A DNA stretch of 64,000 bases, from contig JAJQJQ010000103.1 in assembly GCA_028622995.1 (NCBI GenBank), positions 1 through 64,000 on the forward strand. Direction: 5' to 3'. Of the stretch, positions 52,586 to 64,000 are shown piece by piece (the stretch's first letter is position 1; each line of letters starts with the position of its first letter). The position numbers and the translations under genes were made by a program. This stretch comes from Panagrolaimus kolymaensis (lineage: Eukaryota > Nematoda > Chromadorea > Rhabditida > Panagrolaimidae). Below the pieces are notes generated by a model. It was not told the origin of the DNA, did no database searches, and saw only the letters and a program-made list of their open reading frames with translations.

Positions 52586-55500
52586 CTTGGCATGAAAATT
52601 GAAGATAGGTTTACCGAATAAATTATAAATGGTTTAAATAAAAAATGTGATTCTGAAAGTTTTAATTATGCTTCTTTGTGAGCTTTAAATGTGTTTTTTA
52701 AATAACTTAAATTTTACTTCACCTTGGCATGAAAATTGAATAAAGGTTTACCGAATAAATTATGAATGGTTTAAATAAAAAATGTGATTGTGAAAGTTTT
52801 AATTATGCTTCTGAGGGACATGAAGATGACGATAATAAATAAATTTAATTTTACTTCTCCTTGGCATGAAAATTGAAGATAGGTTTACCGAATAAATTAT
52901 AAATGGTTTAAATAAAAAATGTGATTCTGAAAGTTTTAATTATGCTTCTTTGTGAGCTTTAAATGTGTTTTTTAAATAACTTAAATTTTACTTCACCTTG
53001 GCATGAAAATTGAATAAAGGTTTACCGAATAAATTATGAATGGTTTAAATAAAAAATGTGATTGTGAAAGTTTTAATTATGCTTCTGAGGGACATGAAGA
53101 TGACGATAATAAATAACTTTAATTTTACTTCTCCTTGGCATGAAAATTGAAGATAGGTTTACCGAATAAATTATGAATGGTTTAAATAAAAAATGTGATT
53201 GTGAAAGTTTTAATTATGCTTCTGAGGGACATGAAGATGACGATAATAAATAACTTTAATTTTACTTCTCCTTGGCATGAAAATTGAAGATAGGTTTACC
53301 GAATAAATTATGAATGGTTTAAATAAAAAATGTGATTGTGAAAGTTTTAATTATGCTTCTGAGGGACATGAAGATGACGATAATAAATAACTTTAATTTT
53401 ACTTCTCCTTGGCATGAAAATTGAAGATAGGTTTACCGAATAAATTATGAATGGTTTAAATAAAAAATGTGATTGTGAAAGTTTTAATTATGCTTCTGAG
53501 GGACATGAAGATGACGATAATAAATAACTTTAATTTTACTTCTCCTTGGCATGAAAATTGAAGATAGGTTTACCGAATAAATTATGAATGGTTTAAATAA
53601 AAAATGTGATTGTGAAAGTTTTAATTATGCTTCTGAGGGACATGAAGATGACGATAATAAATAACTTTAATTTTACTTCTCCTTGGCATGAAAATTGAAG
53701 ATAGGTTTACCGAATAAATTATAAATGGTTTAAATAAAAAATGTGATTGTGAAAGTTTTAATTATGCTTCTGAGGGACATGAAGATGACGATAATAAATA
53801 ACTTTAATTTTACTTCTCCTTGGCATGAAAATTGAAGATAGGTTTACCGAATAAATTATAAATGGTTTAAATAAAAAATGTGATTCTGAAAGTTTTAATT
53901 ATGCTTCTTTGTGAGCTTTAAATGTGTTTTTTAAATAACTTAAATTTTACTTCACCTTGGCATGAAAATTGAAGATAGGTTTACCGAATAAATTATGAAT
54001 GGTTTAAATAAAAAATGTGATTGTGAAAGTTTTAATTATGCTTCTGAGGGACATGAAGATGACGATAATAAATAACTTTAATTTTACTTCTCCTTGGCAT
54101 GAAAATTGAAGATAGGTTTACCGAATAAATTATAAATGGTTTAAATAAAAAATGTGATTGTGAAAGTTTTAATTATGCTTCTGAGGGACATGAAGATGAC
54201 GATAATAAATAACTTTAATTTTACTTCTCCTTGGCATGAAAATTGAAGATAGGTTTACCGAATAAATTATAAATGGTTTAAATAAAAAATGTGATTGTGA
54301 AAGTTTTAATTATGCTTCTGAGGGACATGAAGATGACGATAATAAATAACTTTAATTTTACTTCACCTTGGCATGAAAATTGAAGATAGGTTTACCGAAT
54401 AAATTATGAATGGTTTAAATAAAAAATGTGATTGTGAAAGTTTTAATTATGCTTCTGAGGGACATGAAGATGACGATAATAAATAACTTTAATTTTACTT
54501 CTCCTTGGCATGAAAATTGAAGATAGGTTTACCGAATAAATTATAAATGGTTTAAATAAAAAATGTGATTGTGAAAGTTTTAATTATGCTTCTGAGGGAC
54601 ATGAAGATGACGATAATAAATAACTTTAATTTTACTTCTCCTTGGCATGAAAATTGAAGATAGGTTTACCGAATAAATTATAAATGGTTTAAATAAAAAA
54701 TGTGATTGTGAAAGTTTTAATTATGCTTCTTTGTGAGCTTTAAATGTGTTTTTTAAATAACTTAAATTTTACTTCACCTTGGCATGAAAATTGAAGATAG
54801 GTTTACCGAATAAATTATGAATGGTTTAAATAAAAAATGTGATTGTGAAAGTTTTAATTATGCTTCTGAGGGACATGAAGATGACGATAATAAATAACTT
54901 TAATTTTACTTCTCCTTGGCATGAAAATTGAAGATAGGTTTACCGAATAAATTATGAATGGTTTAAATAAAAAATGTGATTGTGAAAGTTTTAATTATGC
55001 TTCTGAGGGACATGAAGATGACGATAATAAATAACTTTAATTTTACTTCTCCTTGGCATGAAAATTGAAGATAGGTTTACCGAATAAATTATAAATGGTT
55101 TAAATAAAAAATGTGATTCTGAAAGTTTTAATTATGCTTCTTTGTGAGCTTTAAATGTGTTTTTTAAATAACTTAAATTTTACTTCACCTTGGCATGAAA
55201 ATTGAAGATAGGTTTACCGAATAAATTATAAATGGTTTAAATAAAAAATGTGATTCTGAAAGTTTTAATTATGCTTCTTTGTGAGCTTTAAATGTGTTTT
55301 TTAAATAACTTAAATTTTACTTCACCTTGGCATGAAAATTGAAGATAGGTTTACCGAATAAATTATGAATGGTTTAAATAAAAAATGTGATTGTGAAAGT
55401 TTTAATTATGCTTCTGAGGGACATGAAGATGACGATAATAAATAACTTTAATTTTACTTCTCCTTGGCATGAAAATTGAAGATAGGTTTACCGAATAAAT

Positions 55501-58500
55501 TATGAATGGTTTAAATAAAAAATGTGATTGTGAAAGTTTTAATTATGCTTCTGAGGGACATGAAGATGACGATAATAAATAACTTTAATTTTACTTCTCC
55601 TTGGCATGAAAATTGAAGATAGGTTTACCGAATAAATTATAAATGGTTTAAATAAAAAATGTGATTGTGAAAGTTTTAATTATGCTTCTGAGGGACATGA
55701 AGATGACGATAATAAATAACTTTAATTTTACTTCTCCTTGGCATGAAAATTGAAGATAGGTTTACCGAATAAATTATAAATGGTTTAAATAAAAAATGTG
55801 ATTCTGAAAGTTTTAATTATGCTTCTTTGTGAGCTTTAAATGTGTTTTTTAAATAACTTAAATTTTACTTCACCTTGGCATGAAAATTGAAGATAGGTTT
55901 ACCGAATAAATTATGAATGGTTTAAATAAAAAATGTGATTGTGAAAGTTTTAATTATGCTTCTGAGGGACATGAAGATGACGATAATAAATAACTTTAAT
56001 TTTACTTCTCCTTGGCATGAAAATTGAATAAAGGTTTACCGAATAAATTATAAATGGTTTAAATAAAAAATGTGATTGTGAAAGTTTTAATTATGCTTCT
56101 GAGGGACATGAAGATGACGATAATAAATAACTTTAATTTTACTTCTCCTTGGCATGAAAATTGAAGATAGGTTTACCGAATAAATTATAAATGGTTTAAA
56201 TAAAAAATGTGATTGTGAAAGTTTTAATTATGCTTCTGAGGGACATGAAGATGACGATAATAAATAACTTTAATTTTACTTCTCCTTGGCATGAAAATTG
56301 AAGATAGGTTTACCGAATAAATTATAAATGGTTTAAATAAAAAATGTGATTGTGAAAGTTTTAATTATGCTTCTTTGTGAGCTTTAAATGTGTTTTTTAA
56401 ATAACTTAAATTTTACTTCACCTTGGCATGAAAATTGAAGATAGGTTTACCGAATAAATTATGAATGGTTTAAATAAAAAATGTGATTGTGAAAGTTTTA
56501 ATTATGCTTCTGAGGGACATGAAGATGACGATAATAAATAACTTTAATTTTACTTCTCCTTGGCATGAAAATTGAATAAAGGTTTACCGAATAAATTATA
56601 AATGGTTTAAATAAAAAATGTGATTGTGAAAGTTTTAATTATGCTTCTGAGGGACATGAAGATGACGATAATAAATAACTTTAATTTTACTTCTCCTTGG
56701 CATGAAAATTGAAGATAGGTTTACCGAATAAATTATAAATGGTTTAAATAAAAAATGTGATTGTGAAAGTTTTAATTATGCTTCTGAGGGACATGAAGAT
56801 GACGATAATAAATAACTTTAATTTTACTTCTCCTTGGCATGAAAATTGAAGATAGGTTTACCGAATAAATTATAAATGGTTTAAATAAAAAATGTGATTG
56901 TGAAAGTTTTAATTATGCTTCTTTGTGAGCTTTAAATGTGTTTTTTAAATAACTTAAATTTTACTTCACCTTGGCATGAAAATTGAAGATAGGTTTACCG
57001 AATAAATTATGAATGGTTTAAATAAAAAATGTGATTGTGAAAGTTTTAATTATGCTTCTGAGGGACATGAAGATGACGATAATAAATAACTTTAATTTTA
57101 CTTCTCCTTGGCATGAAAATTGAAGATAGGTTTACCGAATAAATTATGAATGGTTTAAATAAAAAATGTGATTGTGAAAGTTTTAATTATGCTTCTGAGG
57201 GACATGAAGATGACGATAATAAATAACTTTAATTTTACTTCTCCTTGGCATGAAAATTGAAGATAGGTTTACCGAATAAATTATAAATGGTTTAAATAAA
57301 AAATGTGATTGTGAAAGTTTTAATTATGCTTCTGAGGGACATGAAGATGACGATAATAAATAACTTTAATTTTACTTCTCCTTGGCATGAAAATTGAAGA
57401 TAGGTTTACCGAATAAATTATAAATGGTTTAAATAAAAAATGTGATTGTGAAAGTTTTAATTATGCTTCTTTGTGAGCTTTAAATGTGTTTTTTAAATAA
57501 CTTAAATTTTACTTCACCTTGGCATGAAAATTGAAGATAGGTTTACCGAATAAATTATGAATGGTTTAAATAAAAAATGTGATTGTGAAAGTTTTAATTA
57601 TGCTTCTGAGGGACATGAAGATGACGATAATAAATAACTTTAATTTTACTTCTCCTTGCCATGAAAATTGAAGATAGGTTTACCGAATAAATTATGAATG
57701 GTTTAAATAAAAAATGTGATTGTGAAAGTTTTAATTATGCTTCTGAGGGACATGAAGATGACGATAATAAATAACTTTAATTTTACTTCTCCTTGGCATG
57801 AAAATTGAAGATAGGTTTACCGAATAAATTATGAATGGTTTAAATAAAAAATGTGATTGTGAAAGTTTTAATTATGCTTCTGAGGGACATGAAGATGACG
57901 ATAATAAATAACTTTAATTTTACTTCTCCTTGGCATGAAAATTGAAGATAGGTTTACCGAATAAATTATGAATGGTTTAAATAAAAAATGTGATTGTGAA
58001 AGTTTTAATTATGCTTCTGAGGGACATGAAGATGACGATAATAAATAACTTTAATTTTACTTCTCCTTGGCATGAAAATTGAAGATAGGTTTACCGAATA
58101 AATTATGAATGGTTTAAATAAAAAATGTGATTGTGAAAGTTTTAATTATGCTTCTGAGGGACATGAAGATGACGATAATAAATAACTTTAATTTTACTTC
58201 TCCTTGGCATGAAAATTGAAGATAGGTTTACCGAATAAATTATGAATGGTTTAAATAAAAAATGTGATTGTGAAAGTTTTAATTATGCTTCTGAGGGACA
58301 TGAAGATGACGATAATAAATAACTTTAATTTTACTTCTCCTTGGCATGAAAATTGAAGATAGGTTTACCGAATAAATTATAAATGGTTTAAATAAAAAAT
58401 GTGATTCTGAAAGTTTTAATTATGCTTCTTTGTGAGCTTTAAATGTGTTTTTTAAATAACTTAAATTTTACTTCACCTTGGCATGAAAATTGAAGATAGG

Positions 58501-61500
58501 TTTACCGAATAAATTATGAATGGTTTAAATAAAAAATGTGATTGTGAAAGTTTTAATTATGCTTCTGAGGGACATGAAGATGACGATAATAAATAACTTT
58601 AATTTTACTTCTCCTTGGCATGAAAATTGAAGATAGGTTTACCGAATAAATTATGAATGGTTTAAATAAAAAATGTGATTGTGAAAGTTTTAATTATGCT
58701 TCTGAGGGACATGAAGATGACGATAATAAATAACTTTAATTTTACTTCTCCTTGGCATGAAAATTGAAGATAGGTTTACCGAATAAATTATAAATGGTTT
58801 AAATAAAAAATGTGATTGTGAAAGTTTTAATTATGCTTCTGAGGGACATGAAGATGACGATAATAAATAACTTTAATTTTACTTCTCCTTGGCATGAAAA
58901 TTGAAGATAGGTTTACCGAATAAATTATAAATGGTTTAAATAAAAAATGTGATTCTGAAAGTTTTAATTATGCTTCTTTGTGAGCTTTAAATGTGTTTTT
59001 TAAATAACTTAAATTTTACTTCACCTTGGCATGAAAATTGAAGATAGGTTTACCGAATAAATTATGAATGGTTTAAATAAAAAATGTGATTGTGAAAGTT
59101 TTAATTATGCTTCTGAGGGACATGAAGATGACGATAATAAATAACTTTAATTTTACTTCTCCTTGGCATGAAAATTGAATAAAGGTTTACCGAATAAATT
59201 ATAAATGGTTTAAATAAAAAATGTGATTGTGAAAGTTTTAATTATGCTTCTGAGGGACATGAAGATGACGATAATAAATAACTTTAATTTTACTTCTCCT
59301 TGGCATGAAAATTGAAGATAGGTTTACCGAATAAATTATAAATGGTTTAAATAAAAAATGTGATTGTGAAAGTTTTAATTATGCTTCTGAGGGACATGAA
59401 GATGACGATAATAAATAACTTTAATTTTACTTCTCCTTGGCATGAAAATTGAAGATAGGTTTACCGAATAAATTATAAATGGTTTAAATAAAAAATGTGA
59501 TTGTGAAAGTTTTAATTATGCTTCTTTGTGAGCTTTAAATGTGTTTTTTAAATAACTTAAATTTTACTTCACCTTGGCATGAAAATTGAAGATAGGTTTA
59601 CCGAATAAATTATGAATGGTTTAAATAAAAAATGTGATTGTGAAAGTTTTAATTATGCTTCTGAGGGACATGAAGATGACGATAATAAATAACTTTAATT
59701 TTACTTCTCCTTGGCATGAAAATTGAAGATAGGTTTACCGAATAAATTATAAATGGTTTAAATAAAAAATGTGATTGTGAAAGTTTTAATTATGCTTCTT
59801 TGTGAGCTTTAAATGTGTTTTTTAAATAACTTAAATTTTACTTCACCTTGGCATGAAAATTGAATAAAGGTTTACCGAATAAATTATGAATGGTTTAAAT
59901 AAAAAATGTGATTGTGAAAGTTTTAATTATGCTTCTTTGTGAGCTTTAAATGTGTTTTTTAAATAACTTAAATTTTACTTCACCTTGGCATGAAAATTGA
60001 AGATAGGTTTACCGAATAAATTATGAATGGTTTAAATAAAAAATGTGATTGTGAAAGTTTTAATTATGCTTCTGAGGGACATGAAGATGACGATAATAAA
60101 TAACTTTAATTTTACTTCTCCTTGGCATGAAAATTGAAGATAGGTTTACCGAATAAATTATAAATGGTTTAAATAAAAAATGTGATTGTGAAAGTTTTAA
60201 TTATGCTTCTTTGTGAGCTTTAAATGTGTTTTTTAAATAACTTAAATTTTACTTCACCTTGGCATGAAAATTGAAGATAGGTTTACCGAATAAATTATGA
60301 ATGGTTTAAATAAAAAATGTGATTGTGAAAGTTTTAATTATGCTTCTGAGGGACATGAAGATGACGATAATAAATAACTTTAATTTTACTTCTCCTTGGC
60401 ATGAAAATTGAAGATAGGTTTACCGAATAAATTATGAATGGTTTAAATAAAAAATGTGATTGTGAAAGTTTTAATTATGCTTCTGAGGGACATGAAGATG
60501 ACGATAATAAATAACTTTAATTTTACTTCTCCTTGGCATGAAAATTGAAGATAGGTTTACCGAATAAATTATAAATGGTTTAAATAAAAAATGTGATTCT
60601 GAAAGTTTTAATTATGCTTCTTTGTGAGCTTTAAATGTGTTTTTTAAATAACTTAAATTTTACTTCACCTTGGCATGAAAATTGAAGATAGGTTTACCGA
60701 ATAAATTATAAATGGTTTAAATAAAAAATGTGATTCTGAAAGTTTTAATTATGCTTCTTTGTGAGCTTTAAATGTGTTTTTTAAATAACTTAAATTTTAC
60801 TTCACCTTGGCATGAAAATTGAAGATAGGTTTACCGAATAAATTATGAATGGTTTAAATAAAAAATGTGATTGTGAAAGTTTTAATTATGCTTCTGAGGG
60901 ACATGAAGATGACGATAATAAATAACTTTAATTTAACTTCTCCTTGGCATGAAAATTGAAGATAGGTTTTCCGAATAAATTATGAATGGTTTAAATAAAA
61001 AATGTGATTGTGAAAGTTTTAATTATGCTTCTGAGGGACATGAAGATGACGATAATAAATAACTTTAATTTTACTTCTCCTTGGCATGAAAATTGAAGAT
61101 AGGTTTACCGAATAAATTATAAATGGTTTAAATAAAAAATGTGATTGTGAAAGTTTTAATTATGCTTCTGAGGGACATGAAGATGACGATAATAAATAAC
61201 TTTAATTTTACTTCTCCTTGGCATGAAAATTGAAGATAGGTTTACCGAATAAATTATAAATGGTTTAAATAAAAAATGTGATTCTGAAAGTTTTAATTAT
61301 GCTTCTTTGTGAGCTTTAAATGTGTTTTTTAAATAACTTAAATTTTACTTCACCTTGGCATGAAAATTGAAGATAGGTTTACCGAATAAATTATAAATGG
61401 TTTAAATAAAAAATGTGATTGTGAAAGTTTTAATTATGCTTCTTTGTGAGCTTTAAATGTGTTTTTTAAATAACTTAAATTTTACTTCACCTTGGCATGA

Positions 61501-64000
61501 AAATTGAATAAAGGTTTACCGAATAAATTATGAATGGTTTAAATAAAAAATGTGATTGTGAAAGTTTTAATTATGCTTCTGAGGGACATGAAGATGACGA
61601 TAATAAATAACTTTAATTTTACTTCTCCTTGGCATGAAAATTGAAGATAGGTTTACCGAATAAATTATGAATGGTTTAAATAAAAAATGTGATTGTGAAA
61701 GTTTTAATTATGCTTCTGAGGGACATGAAGATGACGATAATAAATAACTTTAATTTTACTTCTCCTTGGCATGAAAATTGAAGATAGGTTTACCGAATAA
61801 ATTATAAATGGTTTAAATAAAAAATGTGATTGTGAAAGTTTTAATTATGCTTCTGAGGGACATGAAGATGACGATAATAAATAACTTTAATTTTACTTCT
61901 CCTTGGCATGAAAATTGAAGATAGGTTTACCGAATAAATTATAAATGGTTTAAATAAAAAATGTGATTGTGAAAGTTTTAATTATGCTTCTTTGTGAGCT
62001 TTAAATGTGTTTTTTAAATAACTTAAATTTTACTTCACCTTGGCATGAAAATTGAAGATAGGTTTACCGAATAAATTATGAATGGTTTAAATAAAAAATG
62101 TGATTGTGAAAGTTTTAATTATGCTTCTGAGGGACATGAAGATGACGATAATAAATAACTTTAATTTTACTTCTCCTTGGCATGAAAATTGAAGATAGGT
62201 TTACCGAATAAATTATGAATGGTTTAAATAAAAAATGTGATTGTGAAAGTTTTAATTATGCTTCTGAGGGACATGAAGATGACGATAATAAATAACTTTA
62301 ATTTTACTTCTCCTTGGCATGAAAATTGAAGATAGGTTTACCGAATAAATTATAAATGGTTTAAATAAAAAATGTGATTGTGAAAGTTTTAATTATGCTT
62401 CTTTGTGAGCTTTAAATGTGTTTTTTAAATAACTTAAATTTTACTTCACCTTGGCATGAAAATTGAAGATAGGTTTACCGAATAAATTATGAATGGTTTA
62501 AATAAAAAATGTGATTGTGAAAGTTTTAATTATGCTTCTGAGGGACATGAAGATGACGATAATAAATAACTTTAATTTTACTTCTCCTTGGCATGAAAAT
62601 TGAAGATAGGTTTACCGAATAAATTATGAATGGTTTAAATAAAAAATGTGATTGTGAAAGTTTTAATTATGCTTCTGAGGGACATGAAGATGACGATAAT
62701 AAATAACTTTAATTTTACTTCTCCTTGGCATGAAAATTGAAGATAGGTTTACCGAATAAATTATAAATGGTTTAAATAAAAAATGTGATTCTGAAAGTTT
62801 TAATTATGCTTCTTTGTGAGCTTTAAATGTGTTTTTTAAATAACTTAAATTTTACTTCACCTTGGCATGAAAATTGAAGATAGGTTTACCGAATAAATTA
62901 TAAATGGTTTAAATAAAAAATGTGATTCTGAAAGTTTTAATTATGCTTCTTTGTGAGCTTTAAATGTGTTTTTTAAATAACTTAAATTTTACTTCACCTT
63001 GGCATGAAAATTGAAGATAGGTTTACCGAATAAATTATGAATGGTTTAAATAAAAAATGTGATTGTGAAAGTTTTAATTATGCTTCTGAGGGACATGAAG
63101 ATGACGATAATAAATAACTTTAATTTTACTTCTCCTTGGCATGAAAATTGAAGATAGGTTTACCGAATAAATTATGAATGGTTTAAATAAAAAATGTGAT
63201 TGTGAAAGTTTTAATTATGCTTCTGAGGGACATGAAGATGACGATAATAAATAACTTTAATTTTACTTCTCCTTGGCATGAAAATTGAAGATAGGTTTAC
63301 CGAATAAATTATAAATGGTTTAAATAAAAAATGTGATTGTGAAAGTTTTAATTATGCTTCTGAGGGACATGAAGATGACGATAATAAATAACTTTAATTT
63401 TACTTCTCCTTGGCATGAAAATTGAAGATAGGTTTACCGAATAAATTATAAATGGTTTAAATAAAAAATGTGATTGTGAAAGTTTTAATTATGCTTCTTT
63501 GTGAGCTTTAAATGTGTTTTTTAAATAACTTAAATTTTACTTCACCTTGGCATGAAAATTGAAGATAGGTTTACCGAATAAATTATGAATGGTTTAAATA
63601 AAAAATGTGATTGTGAAAGTTTTAATTATGCTTCTGAGGGACATGAAGATGACGATAATAAATAACTTTAATTTTACTTCTCCTTGGCATGAAAATTGAA
63701 GATAGGTTTACCGAATAAATTATGAATGGTTTAAATAAAAAATGTGATTGTGAAAGTTTTAATTATGCTTCTGAGGGACATGAAGATGACGATAATAAAT
63801 AACTTTAATTTTACTTCTCCTTGGCATGAAAATTGAAGATAGGTTTACCGAATAAATTATAAATGGTTTAAATAAAAAATGTGATTGTGAAAGTTTTAAT
63901 TATGCTTCTTTGTGAGCTTTAAATGTGTTTTTTAAATAACTTAAATTTTACTTCACCTTGGCATGAAAATTGAAGATAGGTTTACCGAATAAATTATGAA
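52586..64000 (+). repeat. Right-hand satellite zone: distinct subfamily
   Basis: From about 52.6 kb the array changes character. New linked variants appear: TTCACCTTGG, AACTTAAATTTT, frequent GATTCTG, and GAATAAAGG (at least seven, first at 52739). Features common in the middle vanish: GGTTAACC, GGTCTAAAT, AAATAATG, the ATATCAAAA linker and all 74-bp units. TTGTGAG monomers with TTCACC recur every four monomers in places (55870, 56419, 56967, 57515, about 548 bp). Larger offsets such as 2192 bp (16 monomers) and about 5480 bp (40 monomers) also relate parts of the zone. It continues past the window end. Confidence 0.85.

Larger units (their letters stand above)
8806..64000 (+). repeat. Satellite DNA array, 137-bp monomer, at least 55 kb, open at right edge
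   Basis: Head-to-tail repeats fill the rest of the window in a single orientation. The landmark CTTGGC recurs every 137 bp (8855, 8992, 9129, 9266...). From 8855 to 63957 the 55,102 bp equals 386 x 137 + 30 x 74, with the 74-bp units being a defined deletion variant, so no other net length change exists. The monomer is about 70-75% A/T: a core (TTCTCCTTGGCATG ... ATTATGCTTCT, ~100 bp) and a 36-bp linker. Linked diagnostic sites define types: GGTTTACC or GGTTAACC; GAATGG or AAATGG; GGTTTAAAT or GGTCTAAAT; AAAAAATG or AAATAATG; linker starting TTGTGAG or GAGGGAC. All frames are closed. Such arrays typically form centromeric, pericentromeric or subtelomeric heterochromatin; which applies here cannot be seen. 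I did not recognise the family. Confidence 0.98.

Noticed and set aside
8806..64000. CRISPR-like or protein-coding repeat array
   Set aside because: There are no unique spacers between repeats, units are contiguous 137-bp copies, no frame of 60 codons or more is open, and the flanking genes are eukaryotic with introns.
8806..64000. Telomere made of a complex repeat
   Set aside because: Possible in principle for arrays that run to a sequence end, but no chromosome end is visible and no short telomeric repeat appears; kept only as an untested idea.

Overview
The window comes from an AT-rich animal genome, most likely a nematode. Genes are compact and introns are mostly 45-180 bp, with GT donors and TTTTTAG or TTTCAG acceptors. 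The genes include an intronless histone H2B whose tail resembles nematode H2B, and two genes have a splice-like acceptor just upstream of the first ATG, where trans-splicing would be expected. The species cannot be named from sequence alone. Another small AT-rich invertebrate remains possible.

Positions 1-8,000 hold genes. The 3' end of an SH3-domain protein gene (35-496, +) converges on a single histone H2B gene (865-1242, -). Next is a two-exon gene for a secreted peptide with ten cysteines that resembles the macin family of antimicrobial peptides (2412-2778, +). A 12-exon gene (4251-7799, +) encodes a 768-residue protein with an SRPK-like kinase domain, a FLYWCH-like cysteine/histidine segment and an acidic tail. 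One of its introns carries an inverted-repeat element. Just downstream lies a 314-bp hAT-type MITE (7993-8306) with 18-bp perfect terminal inverted repeats and a perfect 8-bp target-site duplication. I found no clear operon or functional link among these genes.

Positions 8806-64000 (86% of the window) are one uninterrupted head-to-tail satellite array that runs off the right edge. The monomer is 137 bp. From the first to the last CTTGGC landmark (8855 to 63957) the distance is exactly 386 full units of 137 bp plus 30 shortened units of 74 bp, so there are no net indels in 55.1 kb. Monomers fall into linked variant types. The largest difference is a 24-bp segment that exists in two nearly unalignable versions of equal length. 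The array has layered higher-order repeats of 274, 485, 548, 622, 822, 1096, 1233 and 4680 bp, the last being a tandem duplication with one mismatch. It also has at least three zones: a left edge with private variants, a mixed middle with the 74-bp units (16.2-46.6 kb), and a distinct right-hand subfamily from about 52.6 kb. No ORF of 60 codons or more is open anywhere in it. A centromeric, heterochromatic or chromosome-end role is possible but is inference.
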